Shown: one piece after another, positions 42,244 to 53,700 of the stretch
How the letters are laid out: each line of letters opens with the position of its first letter
How positions within the stretch are numbered: position 1 is the stretch's first letter
Assembly: GCA_949358305.1 (NCBI GenBank)
Contig: OX442314.1
Location: 61,451,369 to 61,515,368, forward strand
Origin: Strigamia acuminata
Taxonomy: Eukaryota; Arthropoda; Chilopoda; Geophilomorpha; Linotaeniidae
DNA length: 64,000 nucleotides
Reading direction: 5' to 3'
Notes under the pieces: generated by a model
The model's input: the letters and a program-made list of their open reading frames with translations, nothing else
The model's database searches: none
What the model was told of the DNA's origin: nothing
Position numbers and translations under genes: made by a program

Positions 42244-44501
42244 TTTGTAATCCTTGAGTATCCGAGCATAATTCCATGTATTCCTTTGTTGTCAATTTTG
42301 CTGTCTCGTATTCTTTTCTGCACGAAGCAGAGACTTCCGAATTTTCTCAAGTGTCGCAAAGATGGTTTCCGACCATAGTAGAGTTCCATCGGCGTCTTCT
42401 CCGAGTTGAGCTTTGCAATTCTGTTTCTCAGGTAGTTGAACGTGAGGATGGCTTCGCCCCAGAATCTGTGCTCCAATTGCGCATCATAAATGAGAGCCCG
42501 CATCCCATTGGCCAAAGTTTGGTTGAGTCTCTCCGAAACTCCGTTTTGGACTGGTGTGTACGCATTGGTCCTCTCGTGCGCAATCCCTTGTTCCTCGAGA
42601 TATTGTCCAAACTTGTTGGAACAAAACTCCATTCCGTTGTCAGTGCGAATAGCAAGAATTGACTTTCCTAGAAGCCGCTCGATTCTCTTCGCATGTTTCC
42701 GAAATAAATCAAATACTTCGTCCTTTCTCTTCATCAAATAGACGGTAGAGTATCGTGAGTAGTCGTCTGTTATTGTGAGAAAGTACTTATTTCCCGAAAG
42801 CGTTTCCGTGCTAAAAGCTCCGCATACGTCCATGTGCAGAAGTTGAAGTGGTTCCTTTGATCTAATGCCTGGTATGGACTTGTGGGAAACTGCTTTCTTC
42901 TTTGCCAAATCACAAACGTCGCATTGTGTAATGGGCACGTCCAAAAAAGGTAATCCGACCACGGCCTTGCGTTTGCTCATGTCCTGAACACTTGGAAAAT
43001 GAATATGCCCTAATCGCTCGTGCCAGAGTCTAGCCTCTTCTGGATTTGACCTTTTCTTGCTTGTGTTCGATGGTTCTTCATTTTTCTGCTGGCCGACGTT
43101 CGCTTTGTTTGATTCCTTCGCCTTTAACTTGTCCAAATCGGGTTTTTGGTCGCTAATCCTGATGTAATACAGTCTGTCTCTCTTCACTCCTTCCATTAAC
43201 TGCCTTTTCCATTGCGGATCGTAAATTTTTACCAAACCCGCCCCGATAGCGACTCTGCATCTTGCTTCGTCGATGCACGGCCCCGACATCAAATTCCTAC
43301 GTAAATCTGGCGCATAATAGACCTTCTTGAGCGTAATTGGGATTGTGTCGTTCCCAACTAGACACATTATGCACACATCACCAACTCCTTGTATTTGGAT
43401 GAGGGTTTTCTTGTCCGCTTGGCTAATAGTTCCGGTCATTTCTCTAAAATTGTGGAATTGACTTCTCTCCTTGCAGAAGTGTCCAGTGGCGCCGGTGTCG
43501 TAGATCCAGCAATTGCTGGCTGCACTGCATTGCGAAATCTCCTCTTCGCTCAATTCCGTAAGAAATCCCACGTCCAACATATTCGTGTCAAGTTCCTCGA
43601 CCGTGTTTGTCTTCATGTTGGTGTTTGGTGCCAATTGTAATTGCACAGTGCAATCCTTGGCCCAATGTCCGGGTTGGTTACAACGGAAACACGGCCCCCG
43701 TCCCGTTGACCCGGTGCTGTTTCCTCTAAAGTTCGTGTTTCTTCCGCCTCTCCAATTCGATCTTCCCCCTTTCTGTCCCGTGTAATTCGCCTTATTGTTC
43801 TGATTGCTGTTCTTTTGTTGAGTTTTTGTTGAATTGTCGCCGCTTTTAGTAGTTGTCGAGCCTGATCCAGTGCTAAACGCGTCTGTGATCGATCCTTGCC
43901 CTGTATCTCGCCTTTGTTGCGCGAGTTTGCCTTCCTCGGCGACCAATTCGATTTCCACCTTCTCCAAGGTGAAATTGATGTCTTCCCATCTGTAAATCGC
44001 TTGAACAATCGACTGGTATTCTTGGGGGAGATATCTAATTAATTGAAAAGCCTGGTATAGATCCTCCAATTTGTGTTTGACGTCCGCCAATTTCTTTGCT
44101 GCGTTTCGTATCTTCGCGGCGAAGACCCCAATCGTTTCCGTCGCTGGATCGTACTTCAGGCTAAAAAATTCGTCCAGCAAACGAATTATCCGCGCTCTTG
44201 AAACTGGTTCGAAGTTGGCTTTCAATGTGTTCCAAGCCTTCTTGGCATCGTCGACCCCGCTGAGCAATTCATGATACTGCTCCTCTATCGAGTAGTAAAT
44301 CATGCTGAACGCCCTTCCTTGTCGCAACTTGAAGTCCGAGCGGTCCCGCCAAGATGCTCCTGGTGCCAAAGCCTCCTCGGTTCCTTCCGCAAACGCCCAA
44401 CATCCATGGTGCATCAAAAGCACCTTGATCTGCTGTTTCCAGCTGTCGTAATTAAGTCTGTTTAGCAATGTGATTTTGCGCTCTAATTTGTCCGAATCCA
44501 T
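42234..44501 (-). CDS. Copia-IV gag-protease-integrase, copy 3
   Basis: Equivalent to 19408-21675, 755 codons, with the same frame change at 42240-42243. Confidence 0.92.
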   Translation of the reverse strand: MDSDKLERKITLLNRLNYDSWKQQIKVLLMHHGCWAFAEGTEEALAPGASWRDRSDFKLRQGRAFSMIYYSIEEQYHELLSGVDDAKKAWNTLKANFEPVSRARIIRLLDEFFSLKYDPATETIGVFAAKIRNAAKKLADVKHKLEDLYQAFQLIRYLPQEYQSIVQAIYRWEDINFTLEKVEIELVAEEGKLAQQRRDTGQGSITDAFSTGSGSTTTKSGDNSTKTQQKNSNQNNKANYTGQKGGRSNWRGGRNTNFRGNSTGSTGRGPCFRCNQPGHWAKDCTVQLQLAPNTNMKTNTVEELDTNMLDVGFLTELSEEEISQCSAASNCWIYDTGATGHFCKERSQFHNFREMTGTISQADKKTLIQIQGVGDVCIMCLVGNDTIPITLKKVYYAPDLRRNLMSGPCIDEARCRVAIGAGLVKIYDPQWKRQLMEGVKRDRLYYIRISDQKPDLDKLKAKESNKANVGQQKNEEPSNTSKKRSNPEEARLWHERLGHIHFPSVQDMSKRKAVVGLPFLDVPITQCDVCDLAKKKAVSHKSIPGIRSKEPLQLLHMDVCGAFSTETLSGNKYFLTITDDYSRYSTVYLMKRKDEVFDLFRKHAKRIERLLGKSILAIRTDNGMEFCSNKFGQYLEEQGIAHERTNAYTPVQNGVSERLNQTLANGMRALIYDAQLEHRFWGEAILTFNYLRNRIAKLNSEKTPMELYYGRKPSLRHLRKFGSLCFVQKRIRDSKIDNKGIHGIMLGYSRITKGL

Positions 44502-45612
44502 TATGAAATTCAATGTCCACCGCCCGAAAAATTCCACAAACACACACTAATTCTCTCAAAAACACTTTCAACTACTGGTAATCGCAACGGGGTGCAGTGT
44601 TGCGATGTTAGTTCGCTCTTAGAATTATGTTAGTATATATCCTATCACACACTAAACTAATAATTCAATAATATCGAAAATTATCAAAAATTCGAAATAA
44701 ATGTTCATGAAAAATGGCGTCTTTCCAGTAGTTGTGCGCCGTTTTTCCTTTCTCGTTCACACTTCACGTGTGGTTGGCGAGAAGTACCGTCTTGGTGTCG
44801 TTCTCGTACACTGGTATTGTTCGTAAACATTGTTTTCTCCTCGTAACTCGTTCGCTCGTTTTCCGTCGTTTGAAATTCGTCTTTGTTCACGCCGTCCGTC
44901 TTTGTTCACGCCGTTCCTCGACAATTTCGGTTCACACTTTACGTGTGGTTGACTGGAACAGTCGCCGACGTATTGGATACGTTTCTCCACCGAAATTCCC
45001 GCGACGTTAACGACACGTATTGCGCCTCGCAATATGGGGACAAATTTCCCCAAAACGAAAAGAGAAATAGTTTAAACAAAAGTTTTACTGTTTGTTTCGA
45101 ACCCTTATTGTTCCTGTGTGGTTTGGTGACTGCTTGTTGCTTCCTTGTCTCGAATTTAGTGGCACTAACACAGACTTGCTTCTTCTCCCATGGGCGCCGC
45201 CATCTTGGATAAATAAAGATGAATCGCCTTGGTGACCTCCAAATGGCAGCTGACTTCCCAAAGTTGCTCCAGATGTTTTTCATCGTTATTGGGGCCCATA
45301 ACCTTGTTAATTTGTAGTGCAAACTTACACATATTGTGTATAAATGCAGTGGTGTGAAAAACACCTTTTGTGAGAATAAATAAGCGACATCTTTATGTGT
45401 TGAAAGCAGAAAAGCAAGTGAGTTTTATTATCCAGTCATGTGGCCAGAAAGAACATAAACAGCGCCCCCTTTGGGCAAAATACATAAGCTGCATGTAAAC
45501 AAACACAGCAGCTAGTCTTACAAATAATACAGCGCGCAAATAAACAAATATAATAAATACAAAGCGTATCACCGCTTGATGATACGACACAAGTGTACAT
45601 AAAAGCCTAACA

Positions 45613-46886
45613 AAAACTCGTATTCGATTCGAAAGCGAATCGAATACAATTTTGCGTTGAAAAAGGACAAAAATCGTATTCGATTCGCTTTCGAATCGAA
45701 TACGAGTTTTGTCCTTTTTCAACGCTTGGGAAAAGGACTCGAATGCGCCTCCACGTTGCAATGCGCATTTGTGTAAACGATGATGGAATCCCCTGCTTAA
45801 ATACTGGCTATCGCGTCACGTAACAGCAACGTGCCACGTCACGTAATTGCAACGTGCCGCGCTATGCCACACAATGTGCCGCCGCGATAGGCCATTGAAC
45901 CCGAATGTGTGTGATGCGAAACGCGCGAGTACACGCGCGGAGAACGCGCGGCAATGCTAGCAACAGGAGCGCAACTGCCCAAGAAATTGCTCAACAATAA
46001 AAGGCACGTGGAAGCACGTGCCTGAAACAATAGGCACTTCAAATAAAGTTATTGTTAAAAAACGGGCTTGAAAACCAACAATTACACAATAATTAAGGGG
46101 CAAGAAATGAACTTTGCTGCAATGCAAAGTTCTCAAAATACAGAGAAATGAAAGTTACACTTGTATAAAGAATTGACAATGTTTGAAACCAATAAAAACT
46201 ACAAAAACACACTTGTAAAAAACCCAAAACAACCCCCAGAATGAATTATTTGACTCAAATTAACCCTAAAACAGTCTTGGAGGTCGTGCAGACGACAGAG
46301 TCGGATCGGAAGGTTGCTAAAACCTGACGCCAAAACTAGCAATGGGACAGCTAGTTAGAAAACAGCTTTTTCATCAATCATGAACGCTGAAAACCTCACC
46401 CAGGGGTAGAAAATGATGGAGAGAACGTTTTCGCCATCTAAAACGGTCTAAAACGGGTCTAAAATGCCTAAACCGGCGCCTGGAACGTGGCGCAGTTGTT
46501 GGGTCAAATATTGTCAAAAATCAGTGGAAATTTGTCAAATACTGGCAAAAATCTGCTGAAATTTGTCAAAAATTGCCAAATTTTGGCGCAAGTTACGTGA
46601 GGTTTGCGCGCATCCAACTATGACGAAAAATCCACGCGTGTGCACGCGCGATTTACTGGCGCGTTGGAAGCGTTAAAATAAATTTTTCCAATATCTAACA
46701 CAATTTGCACCGAATTATGGCAATTTTTGACAAATTTACATGGATTTTTGCCAGTATTTGACAAATTTCCACGGATTTTTGACAATATTTGACAAATTCC
46801 AGACAAATTTCAGACAAATTCCAGACAAATTTCAGACAAATTTCAATTAATTTTAGAAATTTTATGAGAAATTTCAATAAAAGTTT
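45613..46886 (-). repeat. FBX right arm R' outer piece, copy 3
   Basis: Copy of 22787-24060 with C at the position corresponding to 23751. It leads into an uncut spacer, so this is the original right arm of unit 1 in array order. Confidence 0.9.
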
Positions 46887-47953
46887 GAGGAATTTCTTAT
46901 GCTGACGCTAAAATGCCAAAAGGAGTCTTAACTCAGAAGAGCACTTTTCCGACCACTTAGGTGTCGGAAAAGCACTTCCAAAGGTCGCAAAACGTGCTCT
47001 ACGCGTTTTTTGACACTAGAACGGTCGAAAACGAGTCTAAAACTGCTAAGCTGGCGCCTGTAACTTGGCGCATTCGCTGGGTCGCTCGAAAATGAGATTC
47101 GAGCGAACCGAAACCTATGAGAGAAACGCGCCGGCGGAAATATTCGTTTTTACCAATGAATACTTAATAAATCTTCATGGGAATTTAATCCCAATCTACT
47201 GTAGGCTTAGGAACCTTGAATACCAAATAAAAACAAAGGAGCAAAGGCGGGAAACAAAGAACAAGGGCCCGACGCCCGTAAATCACCAAAATGGCTATCT
47301 GCCAGACACGCTAGTGGCCTTGAGCCACTTATAACTTCGTTTTCGAGGTCGTGGGTCTCGAAAACGACTAAACCGAGTGGTGGGAACGATTCCCCGAGGT
47401 CTTTTTAGTCAATGTCGCCCAAAACCCGAATCAACAAGCTAACTTTCAACGAGAAACGAAGACTGGAGCCGAATGCGGTGATAAGCGCTCATTCCAGACT
47501 CGTGTAAGCGATCTCTGCTTAAAGCCAGTTGCTCTGAGCAGACGACGCAATCGCTTACCAAGGAAAAAGACGGGTTTATGGGCTCAAAACCCGACGAAAC
47601 ACTTAAACAGGATCCAGAAATTACCAAGCGAGTTGGTAAGCTAAACTAAAACTGTAAAATAAGTTGGGGACTTGGTAAAATGCGAGTCTCTCAAACTTTT
47701 GTTGCGTCCTGCTCGCAACACGCGCGATGTACGCGCGTGGCCGCGTGTTTAACGTGCGCACTACGCGCAAGAACCGTACAAACCGAGGTAAAACGAATTA
47801 AACACATATCTAATGCAAAAACAATTATTAAATACATCATTCTTGTTGCTGTTTGCAAACTTGCAAAACTTGCACCGAATTTGGGCAATTTTTTACAAAT
47901 TTCAGCAGATTTTTGTCTATATTTGACAAATTTCAGCAGATTTCCTCAATCCT
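46887..47953. repeat. FBX spacer S, unit 2, complete
   Basis: Matches 7793-8859 throughout (constant offset 39094), passing through the triplication breakpoint without a break (GAGTCTCTC at 47684). The stems listed for copy 1 recur. Few substitutions, for example GTGTTTAACG for GTGTTGAACG. Confidence 0.9.
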
Positions 47954-50046
47954 CAAACATTTGCTGATATTTCTCAAACATTTTCTAAAATTAATTGAAA
48001 TCTGTCTGAAATTTGTCTTGAATGTGTCAAATATTGTCAAAAATCCGTGGAAATTTGTCAAATACTGGCAAAAATCCATGTAAATTTGTCAAAAATTGCC
48101 ATAATTTGGTGCAAATTGTGTTAGATATTGGAAAAATTTATTTTAACGCTTCCAACGCGCCAGTAAATCGCGCGTGCACACGCGTGGATTTTTCGTCATA
48201 GTTGGATGCGCGCAAACCTCACGTAACTTGCGCCAAAATTTGGCAATTTTTGACAAATTTCAGCAGATTTTTGCCAGTATTTGACAAATTTCCACTGATT
48301 TTTGACAATATTTGACCCAACAACTGCGCCACGTTCCAGGCGCCGGTTTAGGCATTTTAGACCCGTTTTAGACCGTTTTAGATGGCGAAAACGTTCTCTC
48401 CATCATTTTCTACCCCTGGGTGAGGTTTTCAGCGTTCATGATTGATGAAAAAGCTGTTTTCTAACTAGCTGTCCCATTGCTAGTTTTGGCGTCAGGTTTT
48501 AGCAACCTTCCAATCCGACTCTGTCGTCTGCACGACCTCCAAGACCGTTTTAGGGTTAATTTGAGTCAAATAATTCATTCTGGGGGTTGTTTTGGGTTTT
48601 TTACAAGTGTGTTTTTGTAGTTTTTATTGGTTTCAAACATTGTCAATTCTTTATACAAGTGTAACTTTCATTTCTCTGTATTTTGAGAACTTTGCATTGC
48701 AGCAAAGTTCATTTCTTGCCCCTTAATTATTGTGTAATTGTTGGTTTTCAAGCCCGTTTTTTAACAATAACTTTATTTGAAGTGCCTATTGTTTCAGGCA
48801 CGTGCTTCCACGTGCCTTTTATTGTTGAGCAATTTCTTGGGCAGTTGCGCTCCTGTTGCTAGCATTGCCGCGCGTTCTCCGCGCGTGTACTCGCGCGTTT
48901 CGCATCACACACATTTGGGTTCAATGGCCTATCGCGGCGGCACATTGTGTGGCATAGCGCGGCACGTTGCAATTACGTGACGTGGCACGTTGCTGTTACG
49001 TGACGCGATAGCCAGTATTTAAGCAGGGGATTCCATCATCGTTTACACAAATGCGCATTGCAACGTGGAGGCGCATTCGAGTCCTTTTCCCAAGCGAAAT
49101 TTGTCCTTTTTCAACGCGAAATCGTATGCGATTCGCTTTCGAATCGAATACGAGTTTTGTCCTTTTTCAACGCGAAATCGTATGCGATTCGCTTTCGAAT
49201 CGAATGCGAATTTTGCCCTTCTTCAACGCGAAATCGTATTCGACTCGCTTTCGAGTCGGATGCGAATTTTGCCCTTCTTCAACGCGAAATCGTATTCGAC
49301 TCGCTTTCGAGTCGGATGCGAATTTTGCCCTTCTTCAACGCGAAATCGTATTCGACTCGCTTTCGAGTCGAATGCGAATTTTGCCCTTCTTCAACGCGAA
49401 ATCGTATTCGACTCGCTTTCGAGTCGAATGCGAATTTTTCCCTTCTTCAACGCGAAATCGTATTCGACTCGCTTTCGAGTCGAATGCGAATTTTGCCCTT
49501 CTTCAACGCGAAATTGTATTCGACTCGCTTTCGAGTCGAATGCGAATTTTTCCCTTCTTCAACGCGAAATCGTATTCGACTCGCTTTCGAGTCGAATGCG
49601 AATTTTGCCCTTCTTCAACGCGAAATCGTATTCGACTCGCTTTCGAATCGAATGCGAATTTTTCCCTTCTTCAACGCGAAATCGTATTCGACTCGCTTTC
49701 GAGTCGAATGCAAATTTTTCCCTTCTTCAACGCGAAATCGTATTCGACTCGCTTTCGAGTCGAATGCGAATTTTGCCCTTCTTCAACGCGAAATCGTATT
49801 CGACTCGCTTTCGAGTCGAATGCGAATTTTTCCCTTCTTCAACGCGAAATCGTATTCGACTCGCTTTCGAGTCGAATGCGAATTTTGCCCTTCTTCAACG
49901 CAAAATCGTATTCGACTCGCTTTCGAGTCGAATGCGAATTTTGCCCTTCTTCAACGCGAAATCGTATTCGACTCGCATTCGAATCGATTACGATTTTTGT
50001 CCTTTCTCAAGGCGATCTCGACTTTGATTCGTATTCGAGTCGTTAC
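47954..50046 (+). repeat. FBX left arm L, unit 2, outer and array part
   Basis: Same order of blocks as L of unit 1, with a 2-bp difference near 48520 (CTCTGTCGTC). Promoter-like block at 48973-49023. Its array has about 16 units of 56 bp against 12 in unit 1. It ends at GTTAC (50042-50046), the Copia-V target site, and continues at 56895. Confidence 0.88.
49107..50010. repeat. 56-bp tandem array, about 16 units, left arm 2
   Basis: CAACGC(G/A)AAATCG words every 56 bp from 49112 to 49952. Same stem per unit and the same alternation of TTTTGCCC and TTTTTCCC types. Single-base variants (AAATTGTATTC near 49513, GAATGCAAATT near 49710) mark individual units. Confidence 0.92.
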
Positions 50047-50529
50047 TGTAGCAGAGGAGGAGGCGCAGAGCGGTCAATTAGACCGTGTGGAAGCGTGAAA
50101 CACGCACGAAAAACAAAGTGCGTGGCCGTAATGGCGGGCGCACGCGAATACCGCTAATGGCAGGTCAAATGCAAGCTGCCGCACGTGGAAAACGTGCTTA
50201 TATGCAGCAAAAGACAACTACACAATGTAAAAATAATAAATGTTTACTCTAAAATAAAACAACTTACAAATTGAGACCATTTTGGTGTGGAAAACATGGT
50301 TATGCTTGCACAGCCTGCAAGCAGCCATCTTGGAATGAGGAAAATATACAATGACACCATCTGGTGTTAGGAATTATCAACTTAATACAATTGAGCTGTG
50401 GGCAGCATTATACCCAATGATAAATAATTATATAAAGACAAAATAAATACAAAAAGCTGCTTAGTGCAAATAAACACTAGGAAATATCCGTAATGAGTAC
50501 GGAGGACTATTTGGCATTGGAAAACAACA
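50047..50529 (-). repeat. Copia-V 3' LTR
   Basis: 483 bp, plus-strand TGTAGCAGAGG...AAAACAACA. Bounded by duplicated GTTAC and the purine tract. Confidence 0.95.
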
Positions 50530-50736
50530 ATTTCCCCCTTCAATGCCAGATAGCCGCACAATTAAACAGAAATGGGGAAAATATCATATGTAACTTTACA
50601 ATTTTCAAATAATTAAGGAAAAACAATAAATCGAATCATCGAGCCGGGTACTATTATATTAATCACTACGGAAACCCGAAAATTCCCACTGGAACTCGAT
50701 GATCCTCAAAATTCGGGTAAAACTAAATTAAGAATG

Positions 50737-53700
50737 TCACGATAGGTTGAAATTGAAAATCCGAGAAATCAGGAGACGCAGTTGAGATGAGCCCAACCAT
50801 TTGGTAAAAATGTCTGCCACGTTCATTGATCCGGGGACTTTGCGCAATTGAAATGCGCCTGCTGTGTACCATTCCCGAATCCAATGAAATTTCACTCGGA
50901 TATGTTTCGTTTTACTGTTCTCCACGTCATTTGATGTGAATTGGATGGAAGAAAGCGCATCGGAGAACACTATAGGTGGTGAAGATCTATTCAGCATCGG
51001 TACGGAACTGTAGACGTAATCGAGCCAATACAGCTCACGGACGCACTCAACGAGGGCGACAAACTCCGCCTCCATCGTTGAGCATGCCACGCTCGTTTGT
51101 TTACGACAACTCCATCCGATAGGGACGTTTCCAATATAAGCTATATACCCGCCGAAACTCAAAGAAGTGCTGATTTCGGTGGCCCAGGACGCGTCAGTAT
51201 ATCCCCATAGTTGTCCATTGGAACAATTTGACAGTTCAATTGCGTAATCCAAAGTATTGCCTACGTAGCGCACAACCTGCATGAGCGCCTTGATGTGAGT
51301 GTGGTTGTAGCAATTGTTGAACTGTGACAACATTATCACTGAGAATAATATATCAGGTCGTGTCCTCGATGCGAGGAAGAGAAGAGAGCCAATTAACGAA
51401 CGATAAGGAAATTCTGGCAAGTCCTCTTTCGACCCTTTGACGAGCGTCGTTCCTGGTGTTACTGGGACCTTGATGAGTTTATCGGCGACAATTTCAAATT
51501 TCTTGAGAATCTTTTGTATGTATGCACGTTGGATGATGAAGATTCCCTTGGGAGTACGAATGAATTCTACACCTAAGAGTTTCGTAATTGGTCCTAAATT
51601 CACGACATCGAATTTGGTGCTAATAAGAGCAATTAATTGCGTCAGGATGCCATCCGTCGCGTAAAATAGTACTATATCATCGACGTATATTAGCATCAAG
51701 GCGGAAGTTCCGTATATGTACACACAGTTGCACCCTGGTAATCTGCGAAATCCCAAATCGCGCAATGTTTGATCCAGTTTTTCAAACCATTGGCGCCCGG
51801 ACTGATGGAGTCCATAGAGAGACTTTATCAAAAGCCATACATGATTTGGGTTCGAACATGTCGCGCCAGCTGGAATGCGCATATACACCTTATGCGCAAG
51901 ATCACCGTATAGGTATGCGCACTTCACATCCAAATGCGCGTCCTTCCACCCTTTAAGCACTACTAGCAGGCAGAAGAATAGGCGTATGAGAACAAAGTTG
52001 ACAACAGGGCTAAAGACTTCATCGTAGTCCACTCCTAACGTTTGGCGAAAGCCCTGTGCCACTAATCTAGCGCGATATCTGGCTGGTTTGCCTAGAGCAT
52101 CTTCCTTCAGTTTGAAGAGCCACTTACACCCTAATATGGTTGTATTTTCCGGTTTAGGGACCTCTTCATAGACGCCTCTTTTTGCAAAAGTGTCTAATTC
52201 TTCATTAATGGCTTCTTGCCATTTTGTCGCATCCGGAAATCTCACAGCCTCTGCATAGCTGGTAGGGTCACGGCGACACAAATGCACTCTAGGAAGTGGT
52301 AATGGAAGATCCTCCAATTCGTATTCCATATTGCCAAAATAAAATAGTTCAGGATCATAAGGAATGTTATTCATGTGACAGAATTCCTCAACGTCACCTC
52401 TAGAACGTAATCGGAGTCCTGCTTCTGGGAAATAATAGACATCCGTTTTCAATTTGCCAGGTTCCTGCACTTTGCGCAAATGTTCCTCTCTTTTCCAGTG
52501 TCTACACACAGTATCTCCACCAATGTAACGCCACTTATACGCAGTTGCTGCTCCAGTTGGAGGTGGACCATGGTGGGCTTGATGAGCTTGTGGCGCATTT
52601 CCACGAGAGCCTCGACGAGCATTTACAAAACTCGGAGGTGAACCAGGTGGTGTATGACTTGGTGTATTGCCGGGAGTAATAACTGGACTCGGCACTGGTG
52701 TTATTACTGGAGTAATCAAAGGAGCTCGAATAGGAGATCCCGGAGTTGGAGTGGCTGGTGGAGTCCGGAATTGAGCACCCGCTGGGGTTGAATCGTCAGA
52801 GTCATAGTCCGTATCACATTCATCCTCTGAATCTGGGAATTTGGGCCAATCAGTATATTGTAGACCGTCGTCTTCAAACCTCACTTGCGGTTGTGAAATG
52901 CGCAATGGTTGACGAATTTGTGACGATTGACACGTTTGGTCCAGATCTGGTCCCATCCACGGTTGTTGCAGACCTCGATAATGATTAGAGCGCTTATAGG
53001 ACTGCCTTTCATCTATTTGAACATGAATGGATTCGATGACCTTATTGTCTTTCGGATTCCAGACGCGATAACCTCGCGTTGTCGTGGCGTATCCAACTAA
53101 ATAACCCTCCCAAGCTCGTGGATCCAATTTGTCCCTGCCAGGCGCTGTATGATGAACCCAGCACTTGGAGCCTAACTTGCGCAGGTGTCTGAGCGAAAGG
53201 GCACGTCGTCGCCACAGGATATAGGGCACCTCATTTTTGAGACGAGAATGAGGACACCGGTTCTTTATGTACGAGAAAGTCACTGCGAATTCCGCCCAAA
53301 GTTCATTTGGAAGTCCGGTTTCATCTAGTATGGCACGCGTGTAATCCGCCATGGTGCGGTTTATTCGCTCTGCTGTGCCATTCATAGCAGGGCTATGTGG
53401 ATTAGTCCGTTGGGCTTGAATTCCAGTCTCTTTTAGATAACGATCGAATTCGTTTGATAAGAATTCCCCTCCTCGGTCGGTTCGGATGGCCTTGACTCGT
53501 TTGCCCGTCACTCGTTCAATTCGTGTGACATAATCCTTGAAGAGTCCAAATACTTGGGATTTTTGGGCCATCGGAAATATCCAGGCGTAGCGCGTGGCGT
53601 CGTCAATAATCGTTAGCACGTAACGCGCGCCCCCGTAGGAAGTCGTTCTTGATGCTCCCCACACGTCCATGTGTAGGAGATCTAGAGCCTTTGTAGAAAT

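Larger units (their letters stand above)
39696..45612 (-). mobile_element. Copia-IV, triplication copy 3
   Basis: Copy of 16870-22786; LTRs 39696-40003 and 45305-45612. It shares C at 41065 with copy 2. Confidence 0.95.
13445..47683. repeat. Tandem triplication, period 11413 bp
   Basis: Three head-to-tail copies: 13445-24857, 24858-36270, 36271-47683. Each holds the Copia-III right part, part of R', Copia-IV, the rest of R' and 797 bp of spacer S. At each internal joint the S sequence ...AAAATGCGAGT passes into Copia-III ...GAGTTGTTGCAC, sharing only GAGT. After copy 3 the S sequence continues normally (GAGTCTCTC). I noticed three single-base differences: 18239 T against C at 29652 and 41065, 23751 A against C at 35164, and 36436 A against G at 25023. 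Confidence 0.95.

Noticed and set aside
24858-47683. Independent new insertions of Copia-III and Copia-IV
   Set aside because: Flanks, frame changes and joints are the same at an 11413-bp spacing, so these are copies made by tandem duplication.
49051-50157. 368-codon protein including its C-terminus
   Set aside because: Its last 37 or so codons come from the Copia-V LTR inserted at 50047, so that end is accidental.
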